This document shows positions 15,533 to 23,980 of a stretch of 23,980 nucleotides of DNA, in pieces. The stretch spans positions 1 through 23,980 of the forward strand of contig JAKQSZ010000036.1 in the NCBI GenBank assembly GCA_029569475.1, in the 5' to 3' direction. The translations under genes were made by a program, and so were the position numbers. The stretch comes from Candidatus Eiseniibacteriota bacterium (GTDB taxonomy: Bacteria > Eisenbacteria > RBG-16-71-46 > CAIMUX01). Within the stretch, counting starts at the first letter, position 1; each line of letters starts with the position of its first letter. Below the pieces are notes generated by a model. That model was not told the DNA's origin. It was given only the letters and a program-made list of their open reading frames with translations, and searched no databases.

Positions 15533-15886
15533 TCAAGAGCCGGCACGCCTGGTCCGCTTCCGGCACGAGGCGCACACGCCGGCCATCTCGATCCGGACGA
15601 CCTGGGCGTCGAAACCATTCTTCTGGAGTACCCGTCTCTTCAGATGTTCCCAGGCCGGACCGCTCGGCTCTTCCACGATCTTGCAGCGTGTGCAGATGAG
15701 GTGAACGTGAAGGGCGCCCGGCCGGACCTCGTAGTAGTGGCGCTCCCCATCCACGTGCATGAGGTCGAGCTCGTCAATGAGGCCTTGCTGCTTCAGGATG
15801 TTCAACGTCCGGTAAACGGTGGCGCGATGGATCGTGGGATCCTTCCGGGTACGGCCTCGCCGGCGGGCCGTCAAACGAGGCCCCAC
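15533..15886 (-). pseudogene. Fur-family metalloregulator, N-terminally truncated remnant
   Basis: The frame codes for the second two-thirds of a Fur-family repressor: recognition helix and wing (DPTIHRATVYRTLNILKQQG, then LIDELDL), HYYEV, the metal-binding HVHLICTRC (His-x-His-x2-Cys-x2-Cys), and a second C-x2-C near the end (GVCASC). Family members have about 140 residues and start with helices carrying an LTPQR motif. Here the roughly 20 residues before DPTIH (GPRLTARRRGRTRK) are Arg-rich and unlike Fur. The frame stays open further upstream without Fur-like sequence, and the other two frames show none either. It is either a degraded regulator or a short derivative. The GTG at 15886 is nominal. 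It could have been the local regulator of nuo or of the redox genes. Confidence 0.7.
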
Positions 15887-16085
15887 GCCGGTGCGACGAG
15901 CGCGGCGAAGGAAGCCGCTGCCACGCCGCCCAGGTACGCCCCTCCCGGTCCGGCCAGGCGGCCGGTTAGGAGTTAGGCCAACGGTCAGCCGCGCACAGGT
16001 CGAGAGCCGTCGCCGTCCTCATGGACGAGTTGGCGAGCCCTGGAATTCCGATTGGCTCGGACCCAACCGGGATCCGGGATCCGAA

Positions 16086-17627
16086 TCAGGAGCGCTCGAT
16101 CATCGCCAGGTCGCAGGAAACGTCCAGCTCGAAGACCCCTCTCTGGACCGGGACGATCCGCACTCCCGGGCACTTCTCCTCCAATCGCTTCCTCAGCAGG
16201 ATCAGCCTGCTCTCGAGGTTGTCCTTGTACGGAGGCAATTCGAGTTCCGGATCCAAGCGAAGCTCCCGGTTGGAGAACCGCGTCCTCTGCTGGCCCTCGT
16301 AGGCGCGGAGGATCTTCCACAAGATGCGGGCCGGCAGCCCGCGAATCAGGTACTCCCCGCCGGCGGAGATGCTCTCGTCACGCCGGAAGTACTCGAAGAG
16401 GACGGCCGCCCCCGACGGGCGGCCCGGCGCGCTGTCGATCGCGATCGCCGCCGCCGGAGCCTCGCTCCGCCGGCGCGGTCCGCCCGCCACTGTGGTCCCC
16501 TCCGGCACGGCCTCGGCCACGGCCTCCGGCCTGGCCTCGACCACGACCTCCGGCACGACCTCCGGCGCCCGCCCCGAACGGCGACTCTCCCCCGCCGCCG
16601 GCTCCGCCACGGGATCGACCGCGTCGGCCTCCTCGCTCATGCGATCCATGCCCATCGCGATCTGGTTGGCGAGGATCTGGAGAAAGGCCTCGTCCCACTC
16701 GTCGAAGCAGAGAGGGTCCCGGCTCTCCAGCGCCAGCACCCCCAGCAGGCGATCGCCGGCGAGCAGCGGCAGGCAGAGCTGCGCCTGCGCATCCGGCAGG
16801 CCGGGCAAGGGGATCTCGGGTTCCAGCCGGACGGCCTCGTCTGTCCCGGCCACCCGCCGGCGGATCGCGCGGCCGTAACGGAGTTCTCCCCCGACGCCCG
16901 CGACGCGGCCCATCCTCCGTTGGGCTGCCACCGTCCCGACGAGCCCGTCTCCCATCCGGACCTCGCCTCCGATTCCCTCCGTGCCATAGCCCCTCGTGGC
17001 CACCACCACCAGCCGACCGCAGGCCTCCTCGTGGACGAAGATCATGCTGTGCGAGAACCCGAGGCACTCATCCAGCGCCGCCAGGGTGCCGGAGAGCAGG
17101 GAGTCCAGATCCGCCGCCCGCGCGATCCGTTCGGACACCACGGAGACGCCCCGGATCTCGGTCATGGGACCCGAGGGCAGTTCCGCGGCCGCCGCATCCA
17201 GGACCGGATCGGGCGGAAGCAGGAAGCCCTCGACCCGATCCACCGCCAGCACCTGGTAGATGTCAGCCGAGATGAGACGGAAGACCCCGGCCATGCCGGT
17301 ATGCGAGGCGATCACCTGGATCCGCATGGCCATCGTGTCGAAGAGCGGCCCCTTGATTTCGGAACGGACGTATCGCAGGCGCAGGCGCCAGGCCTCGAAG
17401 GTCACCGGGTCGTGCAGCACGACGGTGGCAAAGGGGTTCTCCTCGACGTTGCGCTGCGTTTTGTTGAAGAACTGCCGGGAGAGCGCGACCTGGGCTTCGT
17501 TCACATAGTAGACCTGCGAAAGATAGGTCACGTTGGGCTCGCCGTCCCGGCCGCAGGTCGCGATGACCGAGGGGAAGATGCCCTGGAAGCAGGACGACAG
17601 GGCGCTGAGCTTCACCGCGGCCGTCAC
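16086..17627 (-). CDS. Three-part sensor protein: FMN-type split barrel + GAF + probable DNA-binding C-terminus
   Basis: This is a 513-aa soluble protein. Residues about 10-120 resemble the pyridoxamine-phosphate-oxidase-like split barrel (GIFPSVIATCGRDGEPNVTYL, then NPFATVVLHDPVTFEAWRL), a flavin- or heme-binding fold. Residues about 160-330 look like a GAF sensor domain (DLDSLLSGTLAALDECLGFSHS at its start; LCLPLLAGDRLLGVLALES near its end). A Val/Pro/Glu-rich linker (about 330-420) leads to a basic C-terminal domain (about 425-513: RILWKILRAY, FSNREL, YKDNLESRLILLRKRLEE) that resembles a winged-helix regulator. No catalytic output domain is seen. It starts at GTG 17627, overlapping the stop of the preceding split-barrel gene as GTGA. 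A redox or ligand-responsive regulator is likely, but its target is unknown. Confidence 0.75.
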   Translation of the reverse strand: MTAAVKLSALSSCFQGIFPSVIATCGRDGEPNVTYLSQVYYVNEAQVALSRQFFNKTQRNVEENPFATVVLHDPVTFEAWRLRLRYVRSEIKGPLFDTMAMRIQVIASHTGMAGVFRLISADIYQVLAVDRVEGFLLPPDPVLDAAAAELPSGPMTEIRGVSVVSERIARAADLDSLLSGTLAALDECLGFSHSMIFVHEEACGRLVVVATRGYGTEGIGGEVRMGDGLVGTVAAQRRMGRVAGVGGELRYGRAIRRRVAGTDEAVRLEPEIPLPGLPDAQAQLCLPLLAGDRLLGVLALESRDPLCFDEWDEAFLQILANQIAMGMDRMSEEADAVDPVAEPAAGESRRSGRAPEVVPEVVVEARPEAVAEAVPEGTTVAGGPRRRSEAPAAAIAIDSAPGRPSGAAVLFEYFRRDESISAGGEYLIRGLPARILWKILRAYEGQQRTRFSNRELRLDPELELPPYKDNLESRLILLRKRLEEKCPGVRIVPVQRGVFELDVSCDLAMIERS

Positions 17628-18091
17628 GCCACGGCTCCCAGGACCCCGCCCGCGCCGGGCCCCGGCGTCTGGTCGAAGACGGTCTCGACCGAGAGGCGCA
17701 CCGCGATGGCGGGCCAGTGGGCGATCCGCAGGGTGATCCGCGGCGGGATGCCGATCTGGCCCCAGGTCTCCGCCAGCCCGCCCCGATAGCGGAGGATCAG
17801 GCGCCGCTCCTCTTCGTCGGCCGGACGGAGGGAGATCACTGAGCCTTTGATCTGGAGAGAGCGGTGGTCCGCGGCCCGGGAGAAGCAGACGGCTACGCGG
17901 CCGTTATTGCGGAAGTTCTCCAACGTCTCGGCGGCGGTGGCCTCGGCGAGGAAGACGCTCAGTTCCCGCCCCGCTGCCTCGACCCGGGCGCCGAGGCCGC
18001 GGCAGTACTCCGCTAGCAGGCGGTCGCTGCGCGATCCGACGAGAATGGAAATCCCGGACTCAATGTACTCGAACAGCTCTGGAGGTATCAT
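17624..18091 (-). CDS. Pyridoxamine 5'-phosphate oxidase-like split-barrel protein
   Basis: This is a 155-aa single-domain protein. The stretch GRELSVFLAEATAAETLENF, then RNNGRVAVCFSRAADHRSLQ and IKGSVISL, is typical of the FMN-binding split-barrel superfamily, whose members bind FMN, F420 or heme and often act in redox or stress responses. It lacks anything pointing to true PdxH activity, so the substrate is unknown. Start ATG 18091 has only a weak, very close GGGGAG. It is translationally coupled to the three-domain sensor gene through a 4-base overlap, so the two proteins probably work together. Confidence 0.75.
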   Translation of the reverse strand: MIPPELFEYIESGISILVGSRSDRLLAEYCRGLGARVEAAGRELSVFLAEATAAETLENFRNNGRVAVCFSRAADHRSLQIKGSVISLRPADEEERRLILRYRGGLAETWGQIGIPPRITLRIAHWPAIAVRLSVETVFDQTPGPGAGGVLGAVA

Positions 18092-18419
18092 CTCCCCGTT
18101 CCGAAACCGAAGCGACCTGTTGGCCGGCGATCACCTCCGGCCTCAACGGCCCCGCGCGCGGCGCTTCACGGATGCCGGTCACGGCGACTTGTTACGCGGA
18201 GGTCTGAGGCGGAGACAAGATCACGAACTGGCGAGGCTACGATATTCGGACGGCGCTCTGCAAGCGGTAGGCATTCCTGCGCCGCCGCGGGAATAACGCC
18301 CCGCGAGCGGCGCTCGCCTGGTCAAGTTTGGTGACGCAGCGGCTCGCCCGGGTCCCCGCCGCGTCACCCACGGCAATGAGCATACGCCGACCCCGTCCAA
18401 GCCTCAGATGAGGCGATCG
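18092..18419. other. Intergenic region with two hairpins after the cytochrome c gene
   Basis: No gene is seen. GGTGACGC (18330-18337) pairs with GCGTCACC (18361-18368), extended inward by GCGG and CCGC. GCGAGC (18303-18308) pairs with GCTCGC (18312-18317). Both lie downstream of the cytochrome c gene on the minus strand and may stop its transcript, but neither has a T tract. The promoter of the split-barrel gene should also lie here, but no clear boxes are seen. Confidence 0.4.
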
Positions 18420-19022
18420 TCACTTTCCGCCGGATGGGGAGGCGGCTCCGCCGGCCGGCGGGAGCGGGTCGGGCACCTTGTTCGCAATCGGCGGGATGCT
18501 CTGCAGGTACTGGTAGACGGCGCTCAGATCTCCATCGGTGAGGCCGGCCAGGTTGAACCAGGGCATCGGCGGCAGGATCTGCCGGCCGCGGCCCTGATGT
18601 CGCCCCGACTTCATCGCGGCCCGGAAGTCCTCCTCGGTCCACTTGCCCAGCCCCGTCTCCGGATCAGGGGTCAGGTTGGCGGTATAGCTCACGCCCCAAG
18701 GCCCGGCCCACGCGGTGAAGGTCATGTCGACCGAGGTGGCCCAGGGAGGCGCCGCGCTCTGCGGAGGCTTCAGGTTCAGCCCTTCAGGATGCCCCGACAA
18801 CATCCTGGCCATGTCCATCTCGGGGCCGTTGGGACCCATCTTCCATGGGGTATGACAGTCATTGCAGCCCATGGCCTTCACCAGGTATTCGCCCCGGCTG
18901 ACCGCGTCTGCCGTTCCTTGATTCGCTCCCTGGCCGGAAGAGGCGGCTGAGAAGAGCGCCAGACTTCCCAGGGCAAGCGCGCCGGCGAACCGGCGGAGCG
19001 TCTCATACGTGCAACGGTGCAT
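18420..19022 (-). CDS. Exported c-type cytochrome (one heme)
   Basis: A 200-aa protein with a signal peptide (RRFAGALALGSLALFSAASS, cleavage near residue 30). One heme site, CNDCH (53-57), lies in GEYLVKAMGCNDCHTPW. A methionine in ILPPMPWFNLAGL (Met153) is a plausible axial ligand. It should act as a periplasmic electron carrier; the layout (NLTPDPETGLGKWTEEDF, LTDGDLSAVYQYLQSIPP) matches class I cytochromes often paired with dehydrogenases. The start at 19022 is chosen for its excellent AAGGAGG ribosome site and the signal peptide. The same frame is open up to ATG 19316, which overlaps the upstream gene's stop and would add 98 low-complexity residues. Confidence 0.9.
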   Translation of the reverse strand: MHRCTYETLRRFAGALALGSLALFSAASSGQGANQGTADAVSRGEYLVKAMGCNDCHTPWKMGPNGPEMDMARMLSGHPEGLNLKPPQSAAPPWATSVDMTFTAWAGPWGVSYTANLTPDPETGLGKWTEEDFRAAMKSGRHQGRGRQILPPMPWFNLAGLTDGDLSAVYQYLQSIPPIANKVPDPLPPAGGAASPSGGK

Positions 19023-19090
19023 TGTCTCCTCCTTGTCCTTCTTGTGGGTGAGCTCGAGGGTGAGGACACCCGACATTGCTTTGCTGCCGT

Positions 19091-19240
19091 TTGCTGGTGC
19101 TGGTGATATTGGTGGTGTTGGCGGTGTTAGTGGTGTTGGTGATGTTGGCGGTGTCGGCGGTGTCGGCGGTGTTGGCGGTGTTGGTGCCACCGGTGTCGCT
19201 GGTGTCGCTGATGTTGGTGTCGTTGCTGTTGCTGGTGCTG
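19091..19240. repeat. Triplet-periodic 9-bp tandem repeat (GGTGTTGGC type)
   Basis: Eight consecutive 9-bp units close to GGTGTYGGC run from 19114 to 19185, with looser GTYGCTGGT-like units on both sides. The plus strand is strongly G/T-rich here. The repeat lies between two cytochrome genes. It keeps all reading frames open: the minus strand reads Thr-Pro-Pro in the cytochrome c frame and Asn-Thr-Ala/Asp in another. Whether it is translated is unknown. Confidence 0.85.
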
Positions 19241-19312
19241 CAGTCCGTGATGAAGGCGTCATGAAGCATGAGACTCCTTGGGCTTCCACGACCTGCCCGG
19301 CACTGAACTCCT

Positions 19313-20539
19313 TCATCGTCGCGCGGTGGAGACGATGGCCGGGGCGGAGGCCGGGGCCGGGACGGAGGCGGAGGCCGGGACGGAAGCGCTGGGGGGACTC
19401 GCGGGTGTGAGGACCCGGGATTCCCGCGCAAGTAGATCTTCGCGGATCCAACCCGTCACCAGAGCGACCGCCTGCTCATCGGCCAGATGCGTCCCCAACG
19501 GCGGCATCTGGCTGGTCGGCTCCCTCGTGGACATCCGAGCCACGAGGACGCTCTCCTGCGGCCGCCCGCGAGCGATGCGCGGCGCCGCAGCGCTGCCCGG
19601 GGCCTGTCCCCGGTACCGGCTGTCCTGATCCACGGCGGTGCGGATCGCCCGCGGGTCGCCGTCGGGATCTTCCAGCGCCACGTCGAGCGAGAGCCCGACC
19701 GAGGCCAGCGGCCCGACCTGGTTGTGGCATCCGCCGCAGTTGGCGTGCAGGTATCCGAGCGCGGCGCGCTCCCGCGGCGAGACCGCGGCGATCCGCGGCG
19801 CGTGGGTCAGATACCTCGCGGGCAGCCCCTCGAGGAGTCCGTCGCGGGCCAGTACCGCCAGGTCGACGGCATCGGGACCGGGCTCTACCGCATGGGGCGC
19901 GAGCGGATCACGATCGGGCGAGAGCTGCAGGGCGCCGAACCCGAGCACGCGATTGGGCCGCCCCTCGTGGCAGGCCTTGCAGTCATACAGGCCCGGAATG
20001 TCGTGCCGGGCGCCGGCCCCTCCCGGGATCTCCCGAAAGCGCGCGATGCCGCGCTCGGGCGCCAGAACCGCGTCGGTCCCATCCTCGTTCCAGGCATAGG
20101 TGGCGTACACCCAGACACCGCCCGGACGCAGCTCCATGTAGCGGGTCTCGGCCCGCGCCCCGAACGAGAACTCCTTCCAGAACTTCGTGCCCACGGGAAA
20201 GGCCCAGTCATCGGGATCCGAGGCGTCGATCGTCGTTCCGGGCGGAAGATAGAACCAACGCCTCTTGGCCGCGCCGTCGCTCCAGAGCGGGTACTGAGGC
20301 TCGTAAGGCCGGTTGGCCAGGTCGATCTGTCCCACGGCGAAATCCGCGTACAGCCCGGTGTCGGCCAGCCTCGGCGGAGCGGCCTGATCGCTCGAGCCCT
20401 CGCTCGGGGAGACCGGCAGCAGCGCCGCCACGGTCCATGCGCCCGCGATGACGCCCAGAAGCAACACTCGGAAAGAGCCGGCGGATCTCGCCGACTTCCC
20501 CTCGGTCGCGGGAGCGCATCGTGGGTTGTGCCGCCTCAT
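19313..20539 (-). CDS. Diheme c-type cytochrome, SO_2930/HNE_0200-like family
   Basis: A 408-aa exported protein with a hydrophobic leader (FRVLLLGVIAGAWTVAALLP, about 23-42). The N-terminal domain carries the block LADTGLYADF...PQYPLWSDGAAKRRWFYLPPGT...FPVGTKFWKEF, which I associate with a family of conserved diheme proteins (named in TIGRFAM style as HNE_0200 or SO_2930; recalled, not searched). Heme sites are CKACH (187-191) and CGGCH (268-272). Met345 (SQMPPLGT) is a likely axial ligand. The function of the family is unknown to me. Start ATG 20539 has AGGAG six bases upstream. The stop overlaps an ATG (19316) as ATGA. A Ser/Ala/Pro-rich tail ends the protein. Confidence 0.85.
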   Translation of the reverse strand: MRRHNPRCAPATEGKSARSAGSFRVLLLGVIAGAWTVAALLPVSPSEGSSDQAAPPRLADTGLYADFAVGQIDLANRPYEPQYPLWSDGAAKRRWFYLPPGTTIDASDPDDWAFPVGTKFWKEFSFGARAETRYMELRPGGVWVYATYAWNEDGTDAVLAPERGIARFREIPGGAGARHDIPGLYDCKACHEGRPNRVLGFGALQLSPDRDPLAPHAVEPGPDAVDLAVLARDGLLEGLPARYLTHAPRIAAVSPRERAALGYLHANCGGCHNQVGPLASVGLSLDVALEDPDGDPRAIRTAVDQDSRYRGQAPGSAAAPRIARGRPQESVLVARMSTREPTSQMPPLGTHLADEQAVALVTGWIREDLLARESRVLTPASPPSASVPASASVPAPASAPAIVSTARR

Positions 20540-20640
20540 CTGGGGCTCCTGCCGCCCGATCTGTGGGTTCGGCTCGGTCTCCGGGTGCCGTGCCATCTCT
20601 CGCGCCATCTCCGGTCCTCGTGGGATTGGGTCATGCTGTT

Positions 20641-21303
20641 CTAGGCCCGACCATGAAGGACCTCCACGACCGACGCCGTTCCCGACCCGGCCTGAAGACG
20701 GAACTCGCCGAGGCGTCCCGCCATCGCGGGCGGCATCTTCGCTTCGAGCGCCGTCAGCAGGGCCTCGGACTCGCGGGGATCCAGCGCGGGAATCATGATG
20801 GCCGCCCACTCCATCATCCGATCGGGCGCGATCGCGCCGAGGATCTGCCCATGCATGGCCCGCAGGGACTCATCCGAGTGGTGGGCCCAAAGCACGCGGT
20901 TGCCCGACGTCTCCTCCCGCTCCATGTGCAGCATGTGCTCCGCCAGGAAGCGCCCGAACTTCAGACGGATCTTCTCGCCGAAGGACCGCCGCTCGGCGTC
21001 GGTGGCATCGGCCAGACGATCCAGCAGGCCGTTCAGCTCGTGCTGCAGGCCGTCGACCCGGCTGTGGTCGGCCCGCAGCTCGGAGAAGACCGCCGGATTG
21101 ACCCGCGCGATCTCCGGAAGGATCACCCTGTCCTCATGCGCGCCGTGCTCGGCCAGAAGCGAGAAGACCTGGCGCACCTCCTCCGCCGTCCGCAGCGCCG
21201 CCGCCCTGTCGCTGAAGTCGGTACGCTCCAGCCGCCACATGGCATCGAAGAGCGAAAGGCGAAGCCCCTTGTGCACCGACTTGTACAGATCGTGTCGTTC
21301 CAT
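20641..21303 (-). CDS. Hemerythrin-like (HHE) domain protein
   Basis: A 220-aa soluble protein. A helical bundle with hemerythrin HHE ligands can be read: His11 (VHKGL), His53/Glu57 (EHGAHED), His80 (ADHSR), and His123 with Glu128 (AEHMLHMEREE). Such diiron proteins bind O2 or respond to NO or iron stress. About 80 residues follow the bundle (ALDPRESEALLTALEAKMPP), a helical extension often seen in this subgroup. Start ATG 21303 has AAAGGAGG six bases upstream. The next gene begins 101 bases after its stop, so hemerythrin, diheme cytochrome and cytochrome c probably form one transcription unit. It is divergent from acs. Confidence 0.85.
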   Translation of the reverse strand: MERHDLYKSVHKGLRLSLFDAMWRLERTDFSDRAAALRTAEEVRQVFSLLAEHGAHEDRVILPEIARVNPAVFSELRADHSRVDGLQHELNGLLDRLADATDAERRSFGEKIRLKFGRFLAEHMLHMEREETSGNRVLWAHHSDESLRAMHGQILGAIAPDRMMEWAAIMIPALDPRESEALLTALEAKMPPAMAGRLGEFRLQAGSGTASVVEVLHGRA

Positions 21304-21353
21304 CGTTGACCTCCTTTGCTGACCCGAAACTACGCGGGACGGGTGGGAGGCGC

Positions 21354-21381
21354 TTCCTAAATGGATCCTTCCGTTTCCTAA
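21354..21381. promoter_or_regulatory. Direct repeats upstream of the hemerythrin gene
   Basis: TTCCTAA occurs at 21354-21360 and again at 21375-21381, exactly 21 bp (two helical turns) apart, 51-78 bases before the hemerythrin start. This spacing is typical of a dimeric regulator bound to one face of DNA. No known site is matched. Confidence 0.35.
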
Positions 21382-21599
21382 GAACTCGCTGAGGATCGGC
21401 TCGTCGTCTCGTGTTTGGGGAGGCGGACAGGCGCGCCTGAGGCAAACCAACCGGTCAGGGCCATGCGTCGAGCCGGGTCGCCGCGGGTCTGGCGCGCATG
21501 CCCGCTGCCCGGAGGACTTCCGTAAAGGCAGTCGAGGCGGCTTCCCGGCGCGCGACACCCCGTTTGGTGGCGGCACGCGGGAGCGGGACTTGATGTCGC

Positions 21600-21628
21600 T
21601 TGACTTCGTTTCCCGGGCTCCCTACCGT
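21600..21628 (+). promoter_or_regulatory. Possible promoter of acs
   Basis: TTGACT (21600-21605) and TACCGT (21623-21628) are 17 bp apart, the ideal spacing, on the acs strand about 118 bases before its start. The -35 is good and the -10 is poor, so an activator would be expected. This is a weak assignment. Confidence 0.25.
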
Positions 21629-21746
21629 GGCCTGTTTCCCTTTGACCGTCATCCATCCGGTCGCCGCCGTCGTCTCGCGCTCGTGCGAGAGGCTGATGAC
21701 GGCCCAGCCAGGCGCGGCACGCACTCCCAGGAACAAGGAGGATCCG

Positions 21747-23717
<1,971 letters not shown>

Positions 23718-23980
23718 TCGACGGGCGGCCGGAGGCGGCTCAACTCCAAACGGATGCTCCGGATGGACGGGCGCTCCCGACGTTACTGACGAAAGCGTGA
23801 ACGCGCTGCCCGCGCCGGGGAGGCCGCTCGGTTCTACAGCCAAGTTCCGCCCCGGCGTCCATGGAGTCTCGCATCGAACCGCGCTCGCAGCCCGGGTGCT
23901 TCCACTCCGAGCGTCGGACTTCGCATTCGATTCCTCTAACGCGGCGGCATGGCGCGCCGGCCGGCGCCGGCGTCTCGGAG
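23718..23980. other. Region after acs with no gene seen
   Basis: No supported gene, RNA or clear terminator is visible to the end of the window. An ATG at 23950-23952 opens a short frame that runs off the end; it has no homology or ribosome site that supports a call. Confidence 0.5.

Larger units (their letters stand above)
21304..21746. other. Divergent promoter region between the hemerythrin gene and acs
   Basis: These 443 bases hold the control regions of both divergent genes and no credible gene. Visible elements are the two ribosome sites at the edges, a pair of direct repeats near the hemerythrin gene (21354-21381), and a possible sigma70-type promoter for acs (21600-21628). Confidence 0.6.

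Noticed and set aside
15404..15976. 190-codon plus-strand open frame opposite the Fur remnant
   Set aside because: It is antisense to recognisable Fur sequence and has no motif or ribosome site.
15887..16000. LTPNR residues upstream in the Fur frame as a surviving N-terminal Fur motif
   Set aside because: The distance to the recognition helix is about 14 residues too long and the residues between are Arg/Gly/Pro-rich with no helical Fur pattern, so it is probably chance.
19009..19410. Plus-strand Gly/Val-rich open frame over the 9-bp repeats
   Set aside because: All frames are open because the repeat is a multiple of 3. There is no ribosome site or known domain, and it is antisense to the cytochrome genes.

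Overview
This is a GC-rich bacterial chromosome segment, about two-thirds G+C by eye. Most of it is one complete minus-strand operon for respiratory complex I (NADH:quinone oxidoreductase). It runs from nuoA near 15075 down to nuoN ending at 281, in the order A, B, CD (fused), E, F, G, H, I, J, K, L, M, N, so 13 genes cover all 14 subunits. Most junctions overlap by a few bases or are only a few bases apart. The organism cannot be named with confidence. A fused NuoCD, a large His-rich loop in NuoL, an enlarged NuoH, a short NuoG that keeps the N7 cluster cysteines, and a partial secreted protein ending in a T9SS/FlgD-like tail (1-85) suggest a little-studied aerobic or facultative Gram-negative lineage. 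An FCB-group or Eisenbacteria/Gemmatimonadota-like origin is an inference only.

Layout. 1-85: plus-strand 3' end of a secreted-protein gene, followed by a hairpin terminator. 281-15075: nuo operon. 15076-15532: nuo leader with an AT-rich palindrome (15125-15140) and a second inverted repeat. 15533-15886: remnant of a Fur-family regulator that keeps the recognition helix and metal-binding half but lacks a recognisable N-terminal half. 16086-18091: two overlapping genes, a flavin-type split-barrel protein and a split-barrel + GAF + probable DNA-binding protein. 18420-21303: minus-strand cluster of a hemerythrin-like protein, a diheme c-type cytochrome and a monoheme c-type cytochrome. A triplet-periodic repeat lies between the two cytochrome genes. 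21747-23717: divergent acs (acetyl-CoA synthetase) on the plus strand. 23718-23980: no gene seen.

How it fits together. Acs activates acetate for the TCA cycle, the resulting NADH is oxidised by complex I, and periplasmic cytochromes c could carry electrons further along. The hemerythrin-like protein, the GAF/split-barrel protein and the Fur remnant look like oxygen, redox or metal sensing functions placed among respiratory genes. The least explained parts are the hemerythrin-diheme-monoheme cytochrome cluster with its in-frame repeat, the split-barrel/GAF pair, the structural additions in NuoL and NuoH, and a 38-bp tandem duplication that has rewired the nuoI-nuoJ junction.
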